Made by a program: the position numbers and the translations under genes
The notes under the pieces: generated by a model
What the model saw: only the letters and a program-made list of their open reading frames with translations
The model's database searches: none
What the model was told of the DNA's origin: nothing
Part shown: in pieces, positions 17,510-26,962 of the stretch
Position numbering within the stretch: the stretch's first letter is position 1
Layout of the letters: each line of letters begins with the position of its first letter
DNA from: Photobacterium angustum
Lineage (GTDB): Bacteria; Pseudomonadota; Gammaproteobacteria; Enterobacterales; Vibrionaceae
Direction: 5' to 3'
NCBI RefSeq assembly: GCF_002954615.1
Contig: NZ_MSCJ01000003.1
Span: forward strand, 992,001 to 1,056,000
DNA length: 64,000 nt

Positions 17510-18739
17510 TTATGATCTTTTTATCTGAGCATTACTCTGCTTAAGAATGCGTTTTGGTGTTGGTCCTTTAGGGATACAAGGAATTGTGAATGCCTCATTG
17601 ATATTTCCTGCTGACGGTAGGGGTATCTTGTTACCATCCGAATCTTTTTTAAAGAGTGCTACGCGTTTTACGCTCACTTTATTGCCTGAAACAGGAATGT
17701 CTAAATGTAAATTCCAACCCTTGAATATAGCCGATAATTTACATAGTAGAGAGTACGATGTGGACTCATGAACTAATGATTGAAGATAATTTCTAACTTT
17801 ATATTCTATATCATCTTCAGACTCTAGACCGAGAGAGGATATTACCCTTGTCAAGTAAACCTCTGGTGTTATCTCTAGTTTATTAAAAGTATGATGCTTG
17901 AGTTTCTGTGTTATCAAGTAGTGTGCAAAAGCGTAGATTGGTTCAGATACCTGACTCTCCCGTTTGTGACGTTTTACTATTTTTGAAACAAAATCAACGG
18001 ATATTGCTAATTCTTCGTGATCTTCAACATAATCTAAAATTTCTGCAGGCTGAAATGAAGTTCCTTGAGTGCCACGAAAATCGTATGGGTTTTTTGTCAT
18101 CTCAAAAGCCTTCGCTAGCATCGCGACACGAGAGAGTATAGGAGCGCTAACTTTTACTCCAGCCATTTCTAAGACTTGCGCTCTTGAGCGGATATTACCT
18201 ACATCAATATGGGCGAAAGACAGATCATCCGTAACACCATATGTGATAGTTGCGATAAATCCAACTCCAGCCTCAATACAAGCCTGTAATCGATGATGCC
18301 CATTAAGGATTTCACCATCAGCAGAAATAATGATGGGTTCTCCGGTTAAACACCATTTGCCATTTTTTATAGCTTCCACATATTTGTTTACTTTTGTTCG
18401 ACTAAGTTTCCGGTTTTTGTTCTTCTTATTCACGGCCCCGCGCTGTGATAAATCAAGCATTTGAAGAGCAAGTCGAGGGTTAATGTAAACTTCAACATGT
18501 TTTAGAGTTGTTTTAACTATCTTAATGCTGCTGTAATATTTTGATTTTTCATTAAAAATATCATGCATCTGTTGGGCTGATATATATTCATCTGAAGCAT
18601 CAGCAAGCTCTTGAGAGCTAGCTAGATAACTCGTGCTCTTTTTCTCTTCGTATCGCTTAACCAAACTATCAACGACTGATATTTCTAGCGGGTTATTACT
18701 GATGCCATCGTTGTAGTTGTGCTCATCATTGCCATTCAT
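17510..18739 (-). CDS. ParB-like N-terminal-domain protein
   Basis: A 409-residue protein with a ParB/sulfiredoxin-superfamily domain: SADGEILNGHHRLQACIEAG near residues 140-158 holds the characteristic GHHR motif. ParB-fold proteins bind or hydrolyse nucleotides and include CTPases, nucleases and DndB/DGQHR proteins. After this comes a mostly helical region of about 230 residues with no recognised domain and no clear ParB HTH. ATG at 18739 is chosen over an in-frame TTG at 18751 because of a GGAC element at good spacing. It is transcribed divergently from the DndB-like gene with 165 bases between starts, suggesting a shared regulatory region. It is not next to parA, so plasmid partition is unlikely. 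Confidence 0.7.
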   Translation of the reverse strand: MNGNDEHNYNDGISNNPLEISVVDSLVKRYEEKKSTSYLASSQELADASDEYISAQQMHDIFNEKSKYYSSIKIVKTTLKHVEVYINPRLALQMLDLSQRGAVNKKNKNRKLSRTKVNKYVEAIKNGKWCLTGEPIIISADGEILNGHHRLQACIEAGVGFIATITYGVTDDLSFAHIDVGNIRSRAQVLEMAGVKVSAPILSRVAMLAKAFEMTKNPYDFRGTQGTSFQPAEILDYVEDHEELAISVDFVSKIVKRHKRESQVSEPIYAFAHYLITQKLKHHTFNKLEITPEVYLTRVISSLGLESEDDIEYKVRNYLQSLVHESTSYSLLCKLSAIFKGWNLHLDIPVSGNKVSVKRVALFKKDSDGNKIPLPSAGNINEAFTIPCIPKGPTPKRILKQSNAQIKRS

Positions 18740-18904
18740 TTGAGTGTCCAAAATTGTTGATTAAATTGAGAGAGCAAGTTTATTTTAGTGCTAAACAGTC
18801 ACGTGAATTTCGTGTATATATTTGATCAGACCTATATGTCTGATCAAGCATTTTTTTTGATTTAGACTACTAGAGAAAATATCTATTGAGATGAGAGAGT
18901 AAGT

Positions 18905-20083
18905 TTGACCAAGTTTCATTTAAATGGCCGGTTAGCTTCCCGTGCTGGAAAAACTGTAAAGAGTTTAGTTACTTATTTACCGGCAATAGAGCTTGAAAAT
19001 TACTTGTCCGTTACTCGCGTATACCCTGATCTAGAAGTTTTTTACGACGCGGCAAAAAATAAGACTAACCAAAAAAAAGTTAGTGAAATCCAAGAAGACA
19101 TTCAAAAAGAGCTTCTAAATGGAGGGGTGGGAGCACCACTGTCATTAACAGTGGTTCTTGAAAATAAGCCGACACTTAGTGTTAAAGGTGAGCTTGGATG
19201 TCTAGAGTATGAGCGCACATCTACATTTGTTGTTGGTAATGTTTTACTTTTAATAGCAATACTTAAAACTCTAGGAATTAAAACACCTCTTTTTTCATCA
19301 AGACTCAGCTCATCTGAAATTAAAAAAAATAGTATTTACCGACAAATGTTAGCTAAAGATGAAGTAATGTTGACGATTATTTTCGATGATGAAAATGGTA
19401 TTAATGGAGAGCAGGTTAGAGATATGTTCTTTAAATATAATCGCCAACATTCAGGTTTACATTTAACTCAGTTTACTAAACCAGATAATACATTCCCATT
19501 GAAACCAGTCATCGACCGGTTGGCAAAGGATTTAAATTTTGCAAAGTACGGTGGTGTATCGACAAAATCTAAGCATGTTAAAGTATCTGAGAGCTATTTA
19601 ACAACAGAATACATTATGTTTAAGTTTATTATCGGCTCTGTTGCTGGAGCACAAGCGCAGGAAACAAGTATAATGTCTAAAGATGTTACCTTGGCTTCAG
19701 GGCAAAGGGTCTCAGAAGTCCTTGACAGTGGTTATATTAAGTACATTGAAGCTTTTATTCGTGCATGGCTAATGCCGTTAAATCAAGACAACAAGGTTAC
19801 GCGAACAGGTTTTCGTTTGTCGGCTCAAATTTGGCAAGCTTTGTCCTTGGTTGTTTATCAGTTAGTCATTGGTGGCGCTTCTATTGAGGAACTTAAACGA
19901 TCGGGCTTAATTTTGGGTGAGCTTGATTACAGTAAGAAAGCTACACATTGGCATAATTGTGACGTCATGGGATTGGACTCTAATGGCCGTTTATTTAAAA
20001 ACTCAGTTAATTCAACGCGTGAATTTCGAAATGGGTTAGCCAAATACTTTATGGATTTGGTCAGTAACAATGTTGATTGTTAA
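18905..20083 (+). CDS. DndB-like protein with degenerate DGQHR motif
   Basis: A 392-residue protein resembling DndB/DGQHR-domain proteins, which regulate or form part of DNA phosphorothioation and related modification systems. The helpful stretch is GEQVRDMFFKYNRQHSGLHL near residues 168-187, matching the DndB pattern of a partner helix followed by FxxxN. The expected DGQHR motif appears to be replaced by YERTST near 84, so the catalytic or nucleotide-binding site may be altered. The start is TTG preceded by GAGAGAG; no alternative ATG precedes the conserved region. No dndCDE or dptFGH genes are in the window, so it acts without a standard Dnd system here. Family assignment is tentative. Confidence 0.5.
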   Translation: MTKFHLNGRLASRAGKTVKSLVTYLPAIELENYLSVTRVYPDLEVFYDAAKNKTNQKKVSEIQEDIQKELLNGGVGAPLSLTVVLENKPTLSVKGELGCLEYERTSTFVVGNVLLLIAILKTLGIKTPLFSSRLSSSEIKKNSIYRQMLAKDEVMLTIIFDDENGINGEQVRDMFFKYNRQHSGLHLTQFTKPDNTFPLKPVIDRLAKDLNFAKYGGVSTKSKHVKVSESYLTTEYIMFKFIIGSVAGAQAQETSIMSKDVTLASGQRVSEVLDSGYIKYIEAFIRAWLMPLNQDNKVTRTGFRLSAQIWQALSLVVYQLVIGGASIEELKRSGLILGELDYSKKATHWHNCDVMGLDSNGRLFKNSVNSTREFRNGLAKYFMDLVSNNVDC

Positions 20084-20100
20084 CAGTATGGATAGTGTTT

Positions 20101-20142
20101 GCTAGATATCAATCTTCTGATAGAAGGATTAGGATATCTAGC
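20101..20142 (+). terminator. hairpin after the DndB-like gene
   Basis: GCTAGATATC (20101-20110) pairs perfectly with GATATCTAGC (20133-20142), and the inner arms AATC-TTCT and AGAAGGATT extend the stem with small bulges. A short T-rich tail (TTTGTTG) follows. It starts 18 bases after the stop and is probably the terminator of the DndB-like gene. Confidence 0.6.
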
Positions 20143-20259
20143 TTTGTTGATACATGTAAAGGGACTACGTCTCTTAATAAAATTATAATTAAGTTTCTCT
20201 GTGTAATATCGATATCCTTAAGTGGACTGTTTCCATTTAAATATTAAGATCTACATAAC

Positions 20260-20703
20260 TTATTTATCCGCATTTAATTCGCGAATTAAATATGGACTAA
20301 GGTGGCGTTCAATGTTTGCAACAGTACCTGAGTTTTTAAGAGACTTTACGATATCTATCATTACTTTTGTATTTTGAGCCAATTGCTCTTGAGCTAGCTT
20401 AACTTGGTCAGTTAGTTCGGCATTTTTGGCAATAATTACAGCTTTATTTTGTGTTGACCCTTTATGCAAGCTCGCTGCATATGTTCCACCAACATCCTCA
20501 ATTTGTTTTCCTTTATATGTATTAATTAACTCTTTTCGATTTGACGTGGAGAGGGTACTTAACTTTCCAGCTATAATACCTTTGCTTATAAGTCTAGTAT
20601 GGACATTTTTTGGTGTTATTGGGCTACGATCAAAACCTTCTGCAACCATTGAAATCAGCTCTTTTTCAATTGCATTATCTAAATCATTACCACGGAGAGA
20701 CAT
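20260..20703 (-). CDS. small accessory protein of the three-recombinase module
   Basis: A 147-residue protein with a helical N-terminus that looks like a winged-helix DNA-binding fold (PITPKNVHTRLISKG near residues 27-41), a loop, then a coiled coil (KNAELTDQVKLAQEQLAQNT near 93-112). It sits 89 bases after the third recombinase on the same strand, in the place of TnpC in Tn554-type modules or GmtX in gamma-mobile-trio modules. Those small proteins assist the recombinases, probably by binding DNA ends or setting orientation. Sequence identity to either family cannot be claimed by eye. It has its own ribosome-binding site (GAAGG). Confidence 0.6.
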   Translation of the reverse strand: MSLRGNDLDNAIEKELISMVAEGFDRSPITPKNVHTRLISKGIIAGKLSTLSTSNRKELINTYKGKQIEDVGGTYAASLHKGSTQNKAVIIAKNAELTDQVKLAQEQLAQNTKVMIDIVKSLKNSGTVANIERHLSPYLIRELNADK

Positions 20704-20791
20704 TTGAATACCTTCTTTCTACTGTGTTGTAATAGGTTGGAAAAACTACTTATCCCCAACATCTCGTTTTTAATTAGGTAAGCCAGTTTCG

Positions 20792-23230
20792 TTAACTCTT
20801 TTGGACTGTTTCAATCATTCGATGCTCTATAGCAAACAGTGTTGCCAATCTAGTAGGCTTTTGTTTCGCATCATATTCCAATAAGTTTACTGGTATCTTT
20901 TTAGTTTCAAAGGAGTTACTTTGGTCGCTTAACATTTTAACGTTGGCCTTCCGAACGTTTAAAACCTCTAGAAGTTCATCAGCCTCATTGGGTTCTATGG
21001 CTTCTTGCAATACCAAGAAGTTGATTTTCCCGATTTCAGATTCAATGTTTTTGAGCAAAAACTCCACTTTACCAGCTTCGTCAGCACGACCTGTTAGGGT
21101 GTGATAGGGACATGGCGAACCGTCTTGGCACATTATGTTGAATGGACACTCAATTATGCTAATTTTACGCATACAGCTACCAAGAGGTAGTGGAGCCAAA
21201 TCGGAGTGTGCTCGAATAATATCTTTCTTCTCACTTTGATCCTTAAATTCAGCAAGTTCGTCAGAAAATTCCTCGAAGATATCCATATCGATATCATCTA
21301 TGGCATCAGTGATGAACGAGGTTCTATCACGTTCTGTTGTGAATGTATGTGTGTTTTGCGCCAGTGCATTTTCGAGTTGAAGATCGGGATTTACACCCAC
21401 AACACCAGTGGCTTTTACTTGATCAACGCCTGTTGGGCTGGGCGGAAGACCAGTGCCAGCATTACTTTTACTATAGGAGACCATGTCCGTGGCTAATGAT
21501 TTTTCTTGAATGGCAAGGTGCTGATATTTTTCGTTTTGTGTAATGTCAGCACGACCCATTATCATCGCCTGTAAATGCTCGGAAACACCTGCGATTGCCA
21601 AAAATGTATTTTTGTTATGTCGGGGCATGTGGGTGTTTAGTTTGGTAAACTCACCATTATTTGTTTTTAAGTTATAACGCTTAAAAATCGACATGTTTGT
21701 TGTCATACCAAGGTATCCAGAGAAGTGCCTAAAGCTTATTGGCGTTGCCAATGGCTTGAGCATTCCAGAGCGACTCAATGCTGTAGTACCAACATGCGTA
21801 ATAAATAAGATCTTTTCGTATGGAACGTCATAGCTATAGCCATTTCTTGAATCTCTTACACGGAAAATCATATCAGGGGAAAGCTCACTAGAGTCACTGA
21901 TAATTTTCTTTAAAAAGGCATCAATTTGCTTGAGCGTATAGTAGAAATCGATACGTTGTTTGTGATGTACCACCTCACGATGCGGTAAAAAACCGTCTTT
22001 TTTCAGCTTTTCTTTAGCATTCCTATGTAAGTCACGGCGACCTCTGATGCTATCTGAGGTGGATTCATAAATGTGTTCCACCACAGCGTCTAAGTCGATT
22101 TCGGGTTCTTTTAGACTAACAACGTTTGAATCTTTAGGGGCTAGTTCTGAAGGTAGCAATGACTCGAAGTTATTGGCACGATGAATAACGACTTGATTTC
22201 TAATCGATTGAGTTAACTTTATTGTATCCTCGAAAATGAATTCAACTAAATCAATAGCAAGAGGCTCAACCCAATGAGTACGCATTCCTGCGCCTTTTTT
22301 GCCTTGATAAACAATGCCTAAATAGTAGGGATGCAAACCACGCTTTTTGAGTAAATTACTAACTTTCTCATCTTCTACTTCTAGGCGTTTTAGCGCATCA
22401 ATGGTGATACCAGCTAATTCCTCGAAGCGCCACCCAGTAATAAATAACAGCAATGTCATGTTTAACATTATTTTTTCACTGTCTTTTTGAACAAGATTGC
22501 GCAATGTAATAACATTCAGGAAGTCTTGGATCTCAACTAGCTTCTCACTTTCTTCATCACCAAGTCCCTCGGCAAATTCTGTCGATTTTACCTTTTTTGT
22601 ACTTGTTCGTTGTGTACGCTTAGCTGTCACCTGAAATTCTGGTTCCGCATAGGTTATTTGCGTTTTGCGTAGCACTTGGGCAATGCCAACCAAATACGTC
22701 TGATCATCCGCTAATCCTGTGGCTTTGCGAAATGTAGCGAGTAATTCGCTAACATCACTCAGAGTTTCTGAGGATATGTTGCAAGGTGAAGGTTCTATTC
22801 CAGACACTAGCATACGCAAATAAAGACGCTTTAAAAGCAGCAAAGGTGCAAGCAGTTTAGCTGCGCTTGGTATTTTATTGACAGCATTACCTTTATTGTC
22901 TTTCTGTAAGCTGCTTCTCCTTATTATATAAACTGCATAAGCCTGAGCAAAATCAGCATACAGAGGATCAATTGTAATTGTTTTACTACCCTCGACAAAA
23001 AGATGTCTGTAACTCTCATCATCTTTAAATAAAGCTTTAGCGCGAGTAGTATTAATTTCTTTGAAATTGATTGTATTGTTGCTTCTACCTACAAGAAACC
23101 CCTTTTTTTCCGCCTTATAAGCCCAAGTATCTCCCCACTTTAGATTGTTTTCAGTCGGTGCTAACACGGTCTCGAAATAGCTTTTTTGTTCAGCAATGAA
23201 TAGGGTTAAGTTTTCATAAACTTCCTTCAT
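20792..23230 (-). CDS. large tyrosine recombinase, third of the module, with C-terminal Cys cluster
   Basis: An 812-residue tyrosine recombinase, much longer than a usual integrase. Catalytic residues are visible: Arg in FITGWRFEEL near 268, the MPRH element near 535-538 and the nucleophile Tyr in NEKYQH near 569. After the catalytic domain, CxxxxxxxxxCPFxxxC and CPYH near residues 690-715 suggest a zinc-binding site. Large second recombinases with such a Cys region occur in Tn554-type TnpB and related modules. The ATG at 23230 overlaps the upstream stop (TGATG) and has GGAGG at ideal spacing, so its translation is coupled to recombinase 2. Confidence 0.85.
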   Translation of the reverse strand: MKEVYENLTLFIAEQKSYFETVLAPTENNLKWGDTWAYKAEKKGFLVGRSNNTINFKEINTTRAKALFKDDESYRHLFVEGSKTITIDPLYADFAQAYAVYIIRRSSLQKDNKGNAVNKIPSAAKLLAPLLLLKRLYLRMLVSGIEPSPCNISSETLSDVSELLATFRKATGLADDQTYLVGIAQVLRKTQITYAEPEFQVTAKRTQRTSTKKVKSTEFAEGLGDEESEKLVEIQDFLNVITLRNLVQKDSEKIMLNMTLLLFITGWRFEELAGITIDALKRLEVEDEKVSNLLKKRGLHPYYLGIVYQGKKGAGMRTHWVEPLAIDLVEFIFEDTIKLTQSIRNQVVIHRANNFESLLPSELAPKDSNVVSLKEPEIDLDAVVEHIYESTSDSIRGRRDLHRNAKEKLKKDGFLPHREVVHHKQRIDFYYTLKQIDAFLKKIISDSSELSPDMIFRVRDSRNGYSYDVPYEKILFITHVGTTALSRSGMLKPLATPISFRHFSGYLGMTTNMSIFKRYNLKTNNGEFTKLNTHMPRHNKNTFLAIAGVSEHLQAMIMGRADITQNEKYQHLAIQEKSLATDMVSYSKSNAGTGLPPSPTGVDQVKATGVVGVNPDLQLENALAQNTHTFTTERDRTSFITDAIDDIDMDIFEEFSDELAEFKDQSEKKDIIRAHSDLAPLPLGSCMRKISIIECPFNIMCQDGSPCPYHTLTGRADEAGKVEFLLKNIESEIGKINFLVLQEAIEPNEADELLEVLNVRKANVKMLSDQSNSFETKKIPVNLLEYDAKQKPTRLATLFAIEHRMIETVQKS

Positions 23231-24777
23231 CAAAAGCCTCCTTCAAGACGATTTATAACCAATTGAACTTCGTGTTTTGCGTCTGTGGCGGTGCGGATCA
23301 TTGGGCTATTTTCGTCACCAGATTTGTTTGCTACATCGATTAAATCAAAGAGTTCCTCGGTGAAGGTTTTATGAACCTCTTTATGTGGCTCTAGGTTTTT
23401 AAAAGGGCGAAAATAAAAACATCCATAACAACTGCGTACTTTACTCAGGTGACATTTCTTTTGTTTGCGAGAACAACCACCAATTTTTATGAATAGTTTA
23501 CCTTTCAGCATCCCTGAAACTGTATACCCAGTCCATTTTTCCTCATCTGCTGCATATCCAGTCATCATTAAACCAACCATATTTATCCATACAGGGTTGG
23601 AGCCGAGAGATTTGTGTTGAACCATTGCTAATTCGGGAGTTGCCGTGATGTAATGACTAGCAACAACGGTGGAAGAGTGACCTAGAACATATGCAATTTC
23701 TTCTGCACTAGAGCCGCCCATAGCCATTGAATGCCCAACATTGTGACGGAAATCTGTCAGTACATAACGTGGCGGGTTCACCTCCTCATTAGCGATAGCC
23801 AACTTAGTTTCATCCGATTGAAGAAATAGCAACGCTCGATTTAAATATGTATTTAAATCCGCACCAAGCTGGATTGTTCCCGTTGTAAACAACTGATCTT
23901 CATGAGTAAGGTTGAGTCTTTTCATGTATTCCTCGATCAAGAATCCAACGGAATCAGGAATAGCAACTTTAACACCCTCGACTTTAACCTTACGCTGCTT
24001 GGCAAGCGGAACCATTATGCTATAACGAGTCAAATTCGTTCTAGGGTTTGCAGCCTCACGCCTTATATTGGAACCACGCAGTCTGTCGAATTGAATAGGT
24101 CTCATCCCAGTCGCGTAGGCGGAGCCAAGAACTACAAGACAAAGAAGCTCATCATTCGTCAGGGCTGCCAATCCCTCTTTTGTTGAGTGCTCGACTAAGC
24201 CCTTGCTAATCAAACGTTTTAGGTGCGAAGGGAATGAGTTCTCAAGATCTTGATAAATCTGAAAAGAATCACGAGATGCTGGTCTTGGAATATCTTCCAA
24301 TTTTTCATAATCAAGAATACCAAATTGAGGCATATTCATGCGAAATAAATGTCTGCAAAGTCGCTTTAATTCGTAATATGCTTCTGGGGTTGCATCTATT
24401 TCGGATCTAGCAAGAGCTTCTAATTTTTTAAAATAAGCATCACTGCTTAAATTCAAACTGACTATGAATTTTTTTATGCGAGCAAAGTTATTTCTAGTTG
24501 TAGGTGCTGCCTTAGATGTAACATCAAGAAAACATATGTACTTTAATAACTTTGTCAGACTTTCATTCTGGCAAACCATGTCCAATTTAACTTTATTGCC
24601 ACCATATTTAAACTCCCACACATCTAGGGACGGGTCGATTGTTTGCGTGTCAAAGTCTGAATTTGTTGGCAAAACCAAACGATTAGGTAGCTTCAATCCT
24701 TTGATGTTTTGAATTTGCTCAGCACTTAAGGATAAGGCTGATGGACTACCAATGAGTTTTTTATTTAAATTACTCAA
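23230..24777 (-). CDS. tyrosine recombinase, second of the module, with Cys cluster
   Basis: A 515-residue tyrosine recombinase. Arg I is in YATGMRPIQF (R226), the second box is DFRHNVGH (R344, H345), GH is at 366-367, and the nucleophile is Y376 in ASHYITATPE. A Cys cluster, C435, C442, C450 and C453, follows the nucleophile and probably binds zinc. The start is a TTG whose codon overlaps the TGA of the upstream recombinase (TTGA), preceded by GAGGAT. All three recombinase genes overlap end to start, which fixes them as one operon and suggests they act as a complex. Confidence 0.88.
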   Translation of the reverse strand: MSNLNKKLIGSPSALSLSAEQIQNIKGLKLPNRLVLPTNSDFDTQTIDPSLDVWEFKYGGNKVKLDMVCQNESLTKLLKYICFLDVTSKAAPTTRNNFARIKKFIVSLNLSSDAYFKKLEALARSEIDATPEAYYELKRLCRHLFRMNMPQFGILDYEKLEDIPRPASRDSFQIYQDLENSFPSHLKRLISKGLVEHSTKEGLAALTNDELLCLVVLGSAYATGMRPIQFDRLRGSNIRREAANPRTNLTRYSIMVPLAKQRKVKVEGVKVAIPDSVGFLIEEYMKRLNLTHEDQLFTTGTIQLGADLNTYLNRALLFLQSDETKLAIANEEVNPPRYVLTDFRHNVGHSMAMGGSSAEEIAYVLGHSSTVVASHYITATPELAMVQHKSLGSNPVWINMVGLMMTGYAADEEKWTGYTVSGMLKGKLFIKIGGCSRKQKKCHLSKVRSCYGCFYFRPFKNLEPHKEVHKTFTEELFDLIDVANKSGDENSPMIRTATDAKHEVQLVINRLEGGF

Positions 24778-26123
24778 AATTCAATATCCTCATCAAATAG
24801 ATTTTCGTCTAACGTGTTGTTAAATATACTTAATAGTGACATGTTCGCTTGGTCTTGAATGAATCGCTTAGCATAATGCTGTGGCATTCTGGATTTCAGT
24901 GCCCAACCACCCAGCACACGCAATTGCTCGATGCTATCAATCATTATTCCATCGACCTTAACTATCTGAGTTTTAATGTATTTATCTTTTGTTTGATCAT
25001 AGATTAATGCCAACGTGCTAAATGCCCATGTGTGGCGCAACCAGTGAGGAGTAATGTTCGCAGTTATTGCGTCTCCATATTGAGTATTGAAGTGCTCTGG
25101 GAAATTCTCTTTAAAGCTTTGGGCGCTTCGCTCAAACTCATTTAATATGCCGCGATAGGATAGAGGTTGGTAAGGTTTTTTAGATGATGCAAAAATAAAA
25201 TCATGCCCACATAGTTCTTCTGATGGTCGCAACTTGTTGTAATAAACACCAAAAATCAAATTGTAATGCGCAGCAGTAATATCAATACCTCTCGTACTGT
25301 CAGTTGTTTTTATAGAAGGTTTTTGACTGCGAGTATCGTTTTCATCTTCGAGATTTTGCACCATCATCAGGTACTTAGTTTTATCAGTCATGTATGGCTT
25401 AAAGGATGCCTTTTGTAATAACTGTATTTCACCCACGCGAAGTCCATAGTTAAACATCAGCAGCCACATGATGTAATTGCGAATTTGGATTGACTGACTG
25501 ATGTGCGGGTTAAGTAGGTTTGGCACTTTTGTTGTACTTGGTCGAATGACCTTTACAAAATCCGTATACTGGTTAGCACTTAGGCTACGAAGTTCATTAT
25601 TTTTTGAACTGCTATCTTTTACCCACTTTTGGAAACTCTTAACAGGTAATTCGAGTTTCATTTCTAGCAACTTTCGTTGCTGCAATATTTCAGTTTTAGA
25701 CAGGGTGGTGTATCTGCTATCCACATAGGTGTTAATTAAGAAGTTAATAAAGCGCACAACAGCCAATGAACGCTTAGAGTAAGTCACAAGCTTTTTTTTG
25801 TCAGTATTTAGTTTTGTGGTCATAATGTATAAATTTAATTGTCTACCAGCAACTAAATAATCCCAGAACGAGTCAAGTTCATTGATTAATATTTCAATAT
25901 CCTGAAATTCTGATTTATAAAGGAAATAATCCAAAGTCATACCAAACTTATCAAGCCAAAATTCATAAAAGAATTGTACTGCTTGTAATTCAGAACGTTG
26001 TGTATTTAATGCTTTGCTATGTAAATGTGATTCACAGTAGCGCAATGATAATAGTGGAGGCAACATCGTTTCAGAGTCACACAAATACCAAAAACTATCT
26101 TTTAGGCACATGGCTTTATACAT
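24774..26123 (-). CDS. tyrosine recombinase, first of the module
   Basis: A 449-residue tyrosine recombinase and first gene of the operon. Arg I lies in NYGLRVGEIQLL (R229), the HxxR box in PHWLRHTW (H360, R363), the third box reads GGW (405-407) rather than GHS, and the nucleophile is Tyr 417 in MPQHYAKRF. The N-terminal 190 residues fit a SAM-like core-binding domain. The ribosome-binding site (AAAGGT) precedes the ATG. An 839-base gene-free region upstream holds a compound palindrome that may be the recombination or regulator site. The module resembles Tn554 TnpA-TnpB-TnpC, RIT trios and gamma-mobile-trio islands, and is the likely mover of the neighbouring immune genes. Confidence 0.88.
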   Translation of the reverse strand: MYKAMCLKDSFWYLCDSETMLPPLLSLRYCESHLHSKALNTQRSELQAVQFFYEFWLDKFGMTLDYFLYKSEFQDIEILINELDSFWDYLVAGRQLNLYIMTTKLNTDKKKLVTYSKRSLAVVRFINFLINTYVDSRYTTLSKTEILQQRKLLEMKLELPVKSFQKWVKDSSSKNNELRSLSANQYTDFVKVIRPSTTKVPNLLNPHISQSIQIRNYIMWLLMFNYGLRVGEIQLLQKASFKPYMTDKTKYLMMVQNLEDENDTRSQKPSIKTTDSTRGIDITAAHYNLIFGVYYNKLRPSEELCGHDFIFASSKKPYQPLSYRGILNEFERSAQSFKENFPEHFNTQYGDAITANITPHWLRHTWAFSTLALIYDQTKDKYIKTQIVKVDGIMIDSIEQLRVLGGWALKSRMPQHYAKRFIQDQANMSLLSIFNNTLDENLFDEDIEF

Positions 26124-26962
26124 AAAAGATACCTTTGTTAAGTAATTTTTGTATAAGTATGTAAATTATGAAAGGTGAGGGAATAGTTTCCATCTGATAT
26201 TGTTGTCTCATCAGTGTCTCACAGATATGTAAATGGTAAATATCACTATCGTGCACATTCCTTGTTTTGTCAATTTTCAAAATAAATCAATAACTTGCTT
26301 TATATTATGTAATTTGTAATAACTTTCAGTGCATCGAATATCAATTTCATCTTATTTAAATTAATAGTTGTAATAAGAGGCATTATTTTTATCTATTCAA
26401 TTGCGATATGTATTGATAAGAATTAATTAAAAGAAAGGAAAATACTAAATGTAATAATAAAATATTAAATGTTTTTATTCATTTCAGTTTGATAATTATT
26501 TTTTCTCTGTATATCCTGGTTACAGGATGTATAAAGGATACACGGAGAAAATGTTAATTATGTACTTTATGGTAAATACTGTTAAATATACTAACTTTCA
26601 TGAATCAAAATATATGTGAATATATGCTACATGTGAAGTATTATATCTGTACATATAATCTACATAAGGCTTTTATCAAAGTTCTCTTAAGTGTCTAATA
26701 TATATATAGGTGAGGTTAACCAAACAGCTATCCATAAACTAAAATCAATGTTTCCTTTATTTAACATAAGGTACATAATGCGCACCAAAGGTATAGATCC
26801 CAATGTAAAGTGTCATCAACATCAATTTAGGTATAAGTGTTTATTTTATCTTAATTTACGATCATCACTCGCATTTATTACTGATTAAAGTTTATTCGCT
26901 TCTGTAGATTATGATAATTAGTAGTTGATATTTAAACGTATTATATTCAATCAAGGAAAGAT
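26124..26962. other. 839-base AT-rich region upstream of the recombinase operon
   Basis: No gene supported. A 65-codon open frame starting GTG at 26691 lacks a ribosome-binding site and any family motif. The region must contain the recombinase promoter and probably one end of the mobile unit; its main structure is the compound palindrome at 26501-26551. Confidence 0.5.
26501..26551. repeat. compound inverted and direct repeat, candidate recombinase site
   Basis: TTTTCTCTGTATATCC (26501-26516) pairs with GGATACACGGAGAAAA (26536-26551) with two mismatches. Inside, ATCCTG (26513-26518) and CAGGAT (26523-26528) form a second palindrome around GTTA. The nonamer GGATRYAYR therefore occurs three times in 51 bases. 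Inverted core arms around a short spacer are what a tyrosine recombinase site looks like, and the site is 378 bases upstream of the recombinase operon. Function is inferred. Confidence 0.5.

Noticed and set aside
18905..20083. Calling a complete Dnd phosphorothioation system
   Set aside because: Only a DndB-like protein is present and its DGQHR motif seems lost; dndCDE are absent from the window.
20191..20214. TTTCTCTGTGTAATATC near the small-gene end resembling the left arm of the palindrome at 26501
   Set aside because: Only about 12 bases match with one difference in very AT-rich DNA; too weak to call a pair of attachment sites.
26691..26888. 65-codon open frame upstream of the DUF4124-like gene
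   Set aside because: GTG start without Shine-Dalgarno and no recognisable family; lies in AT-rich leader DNA.
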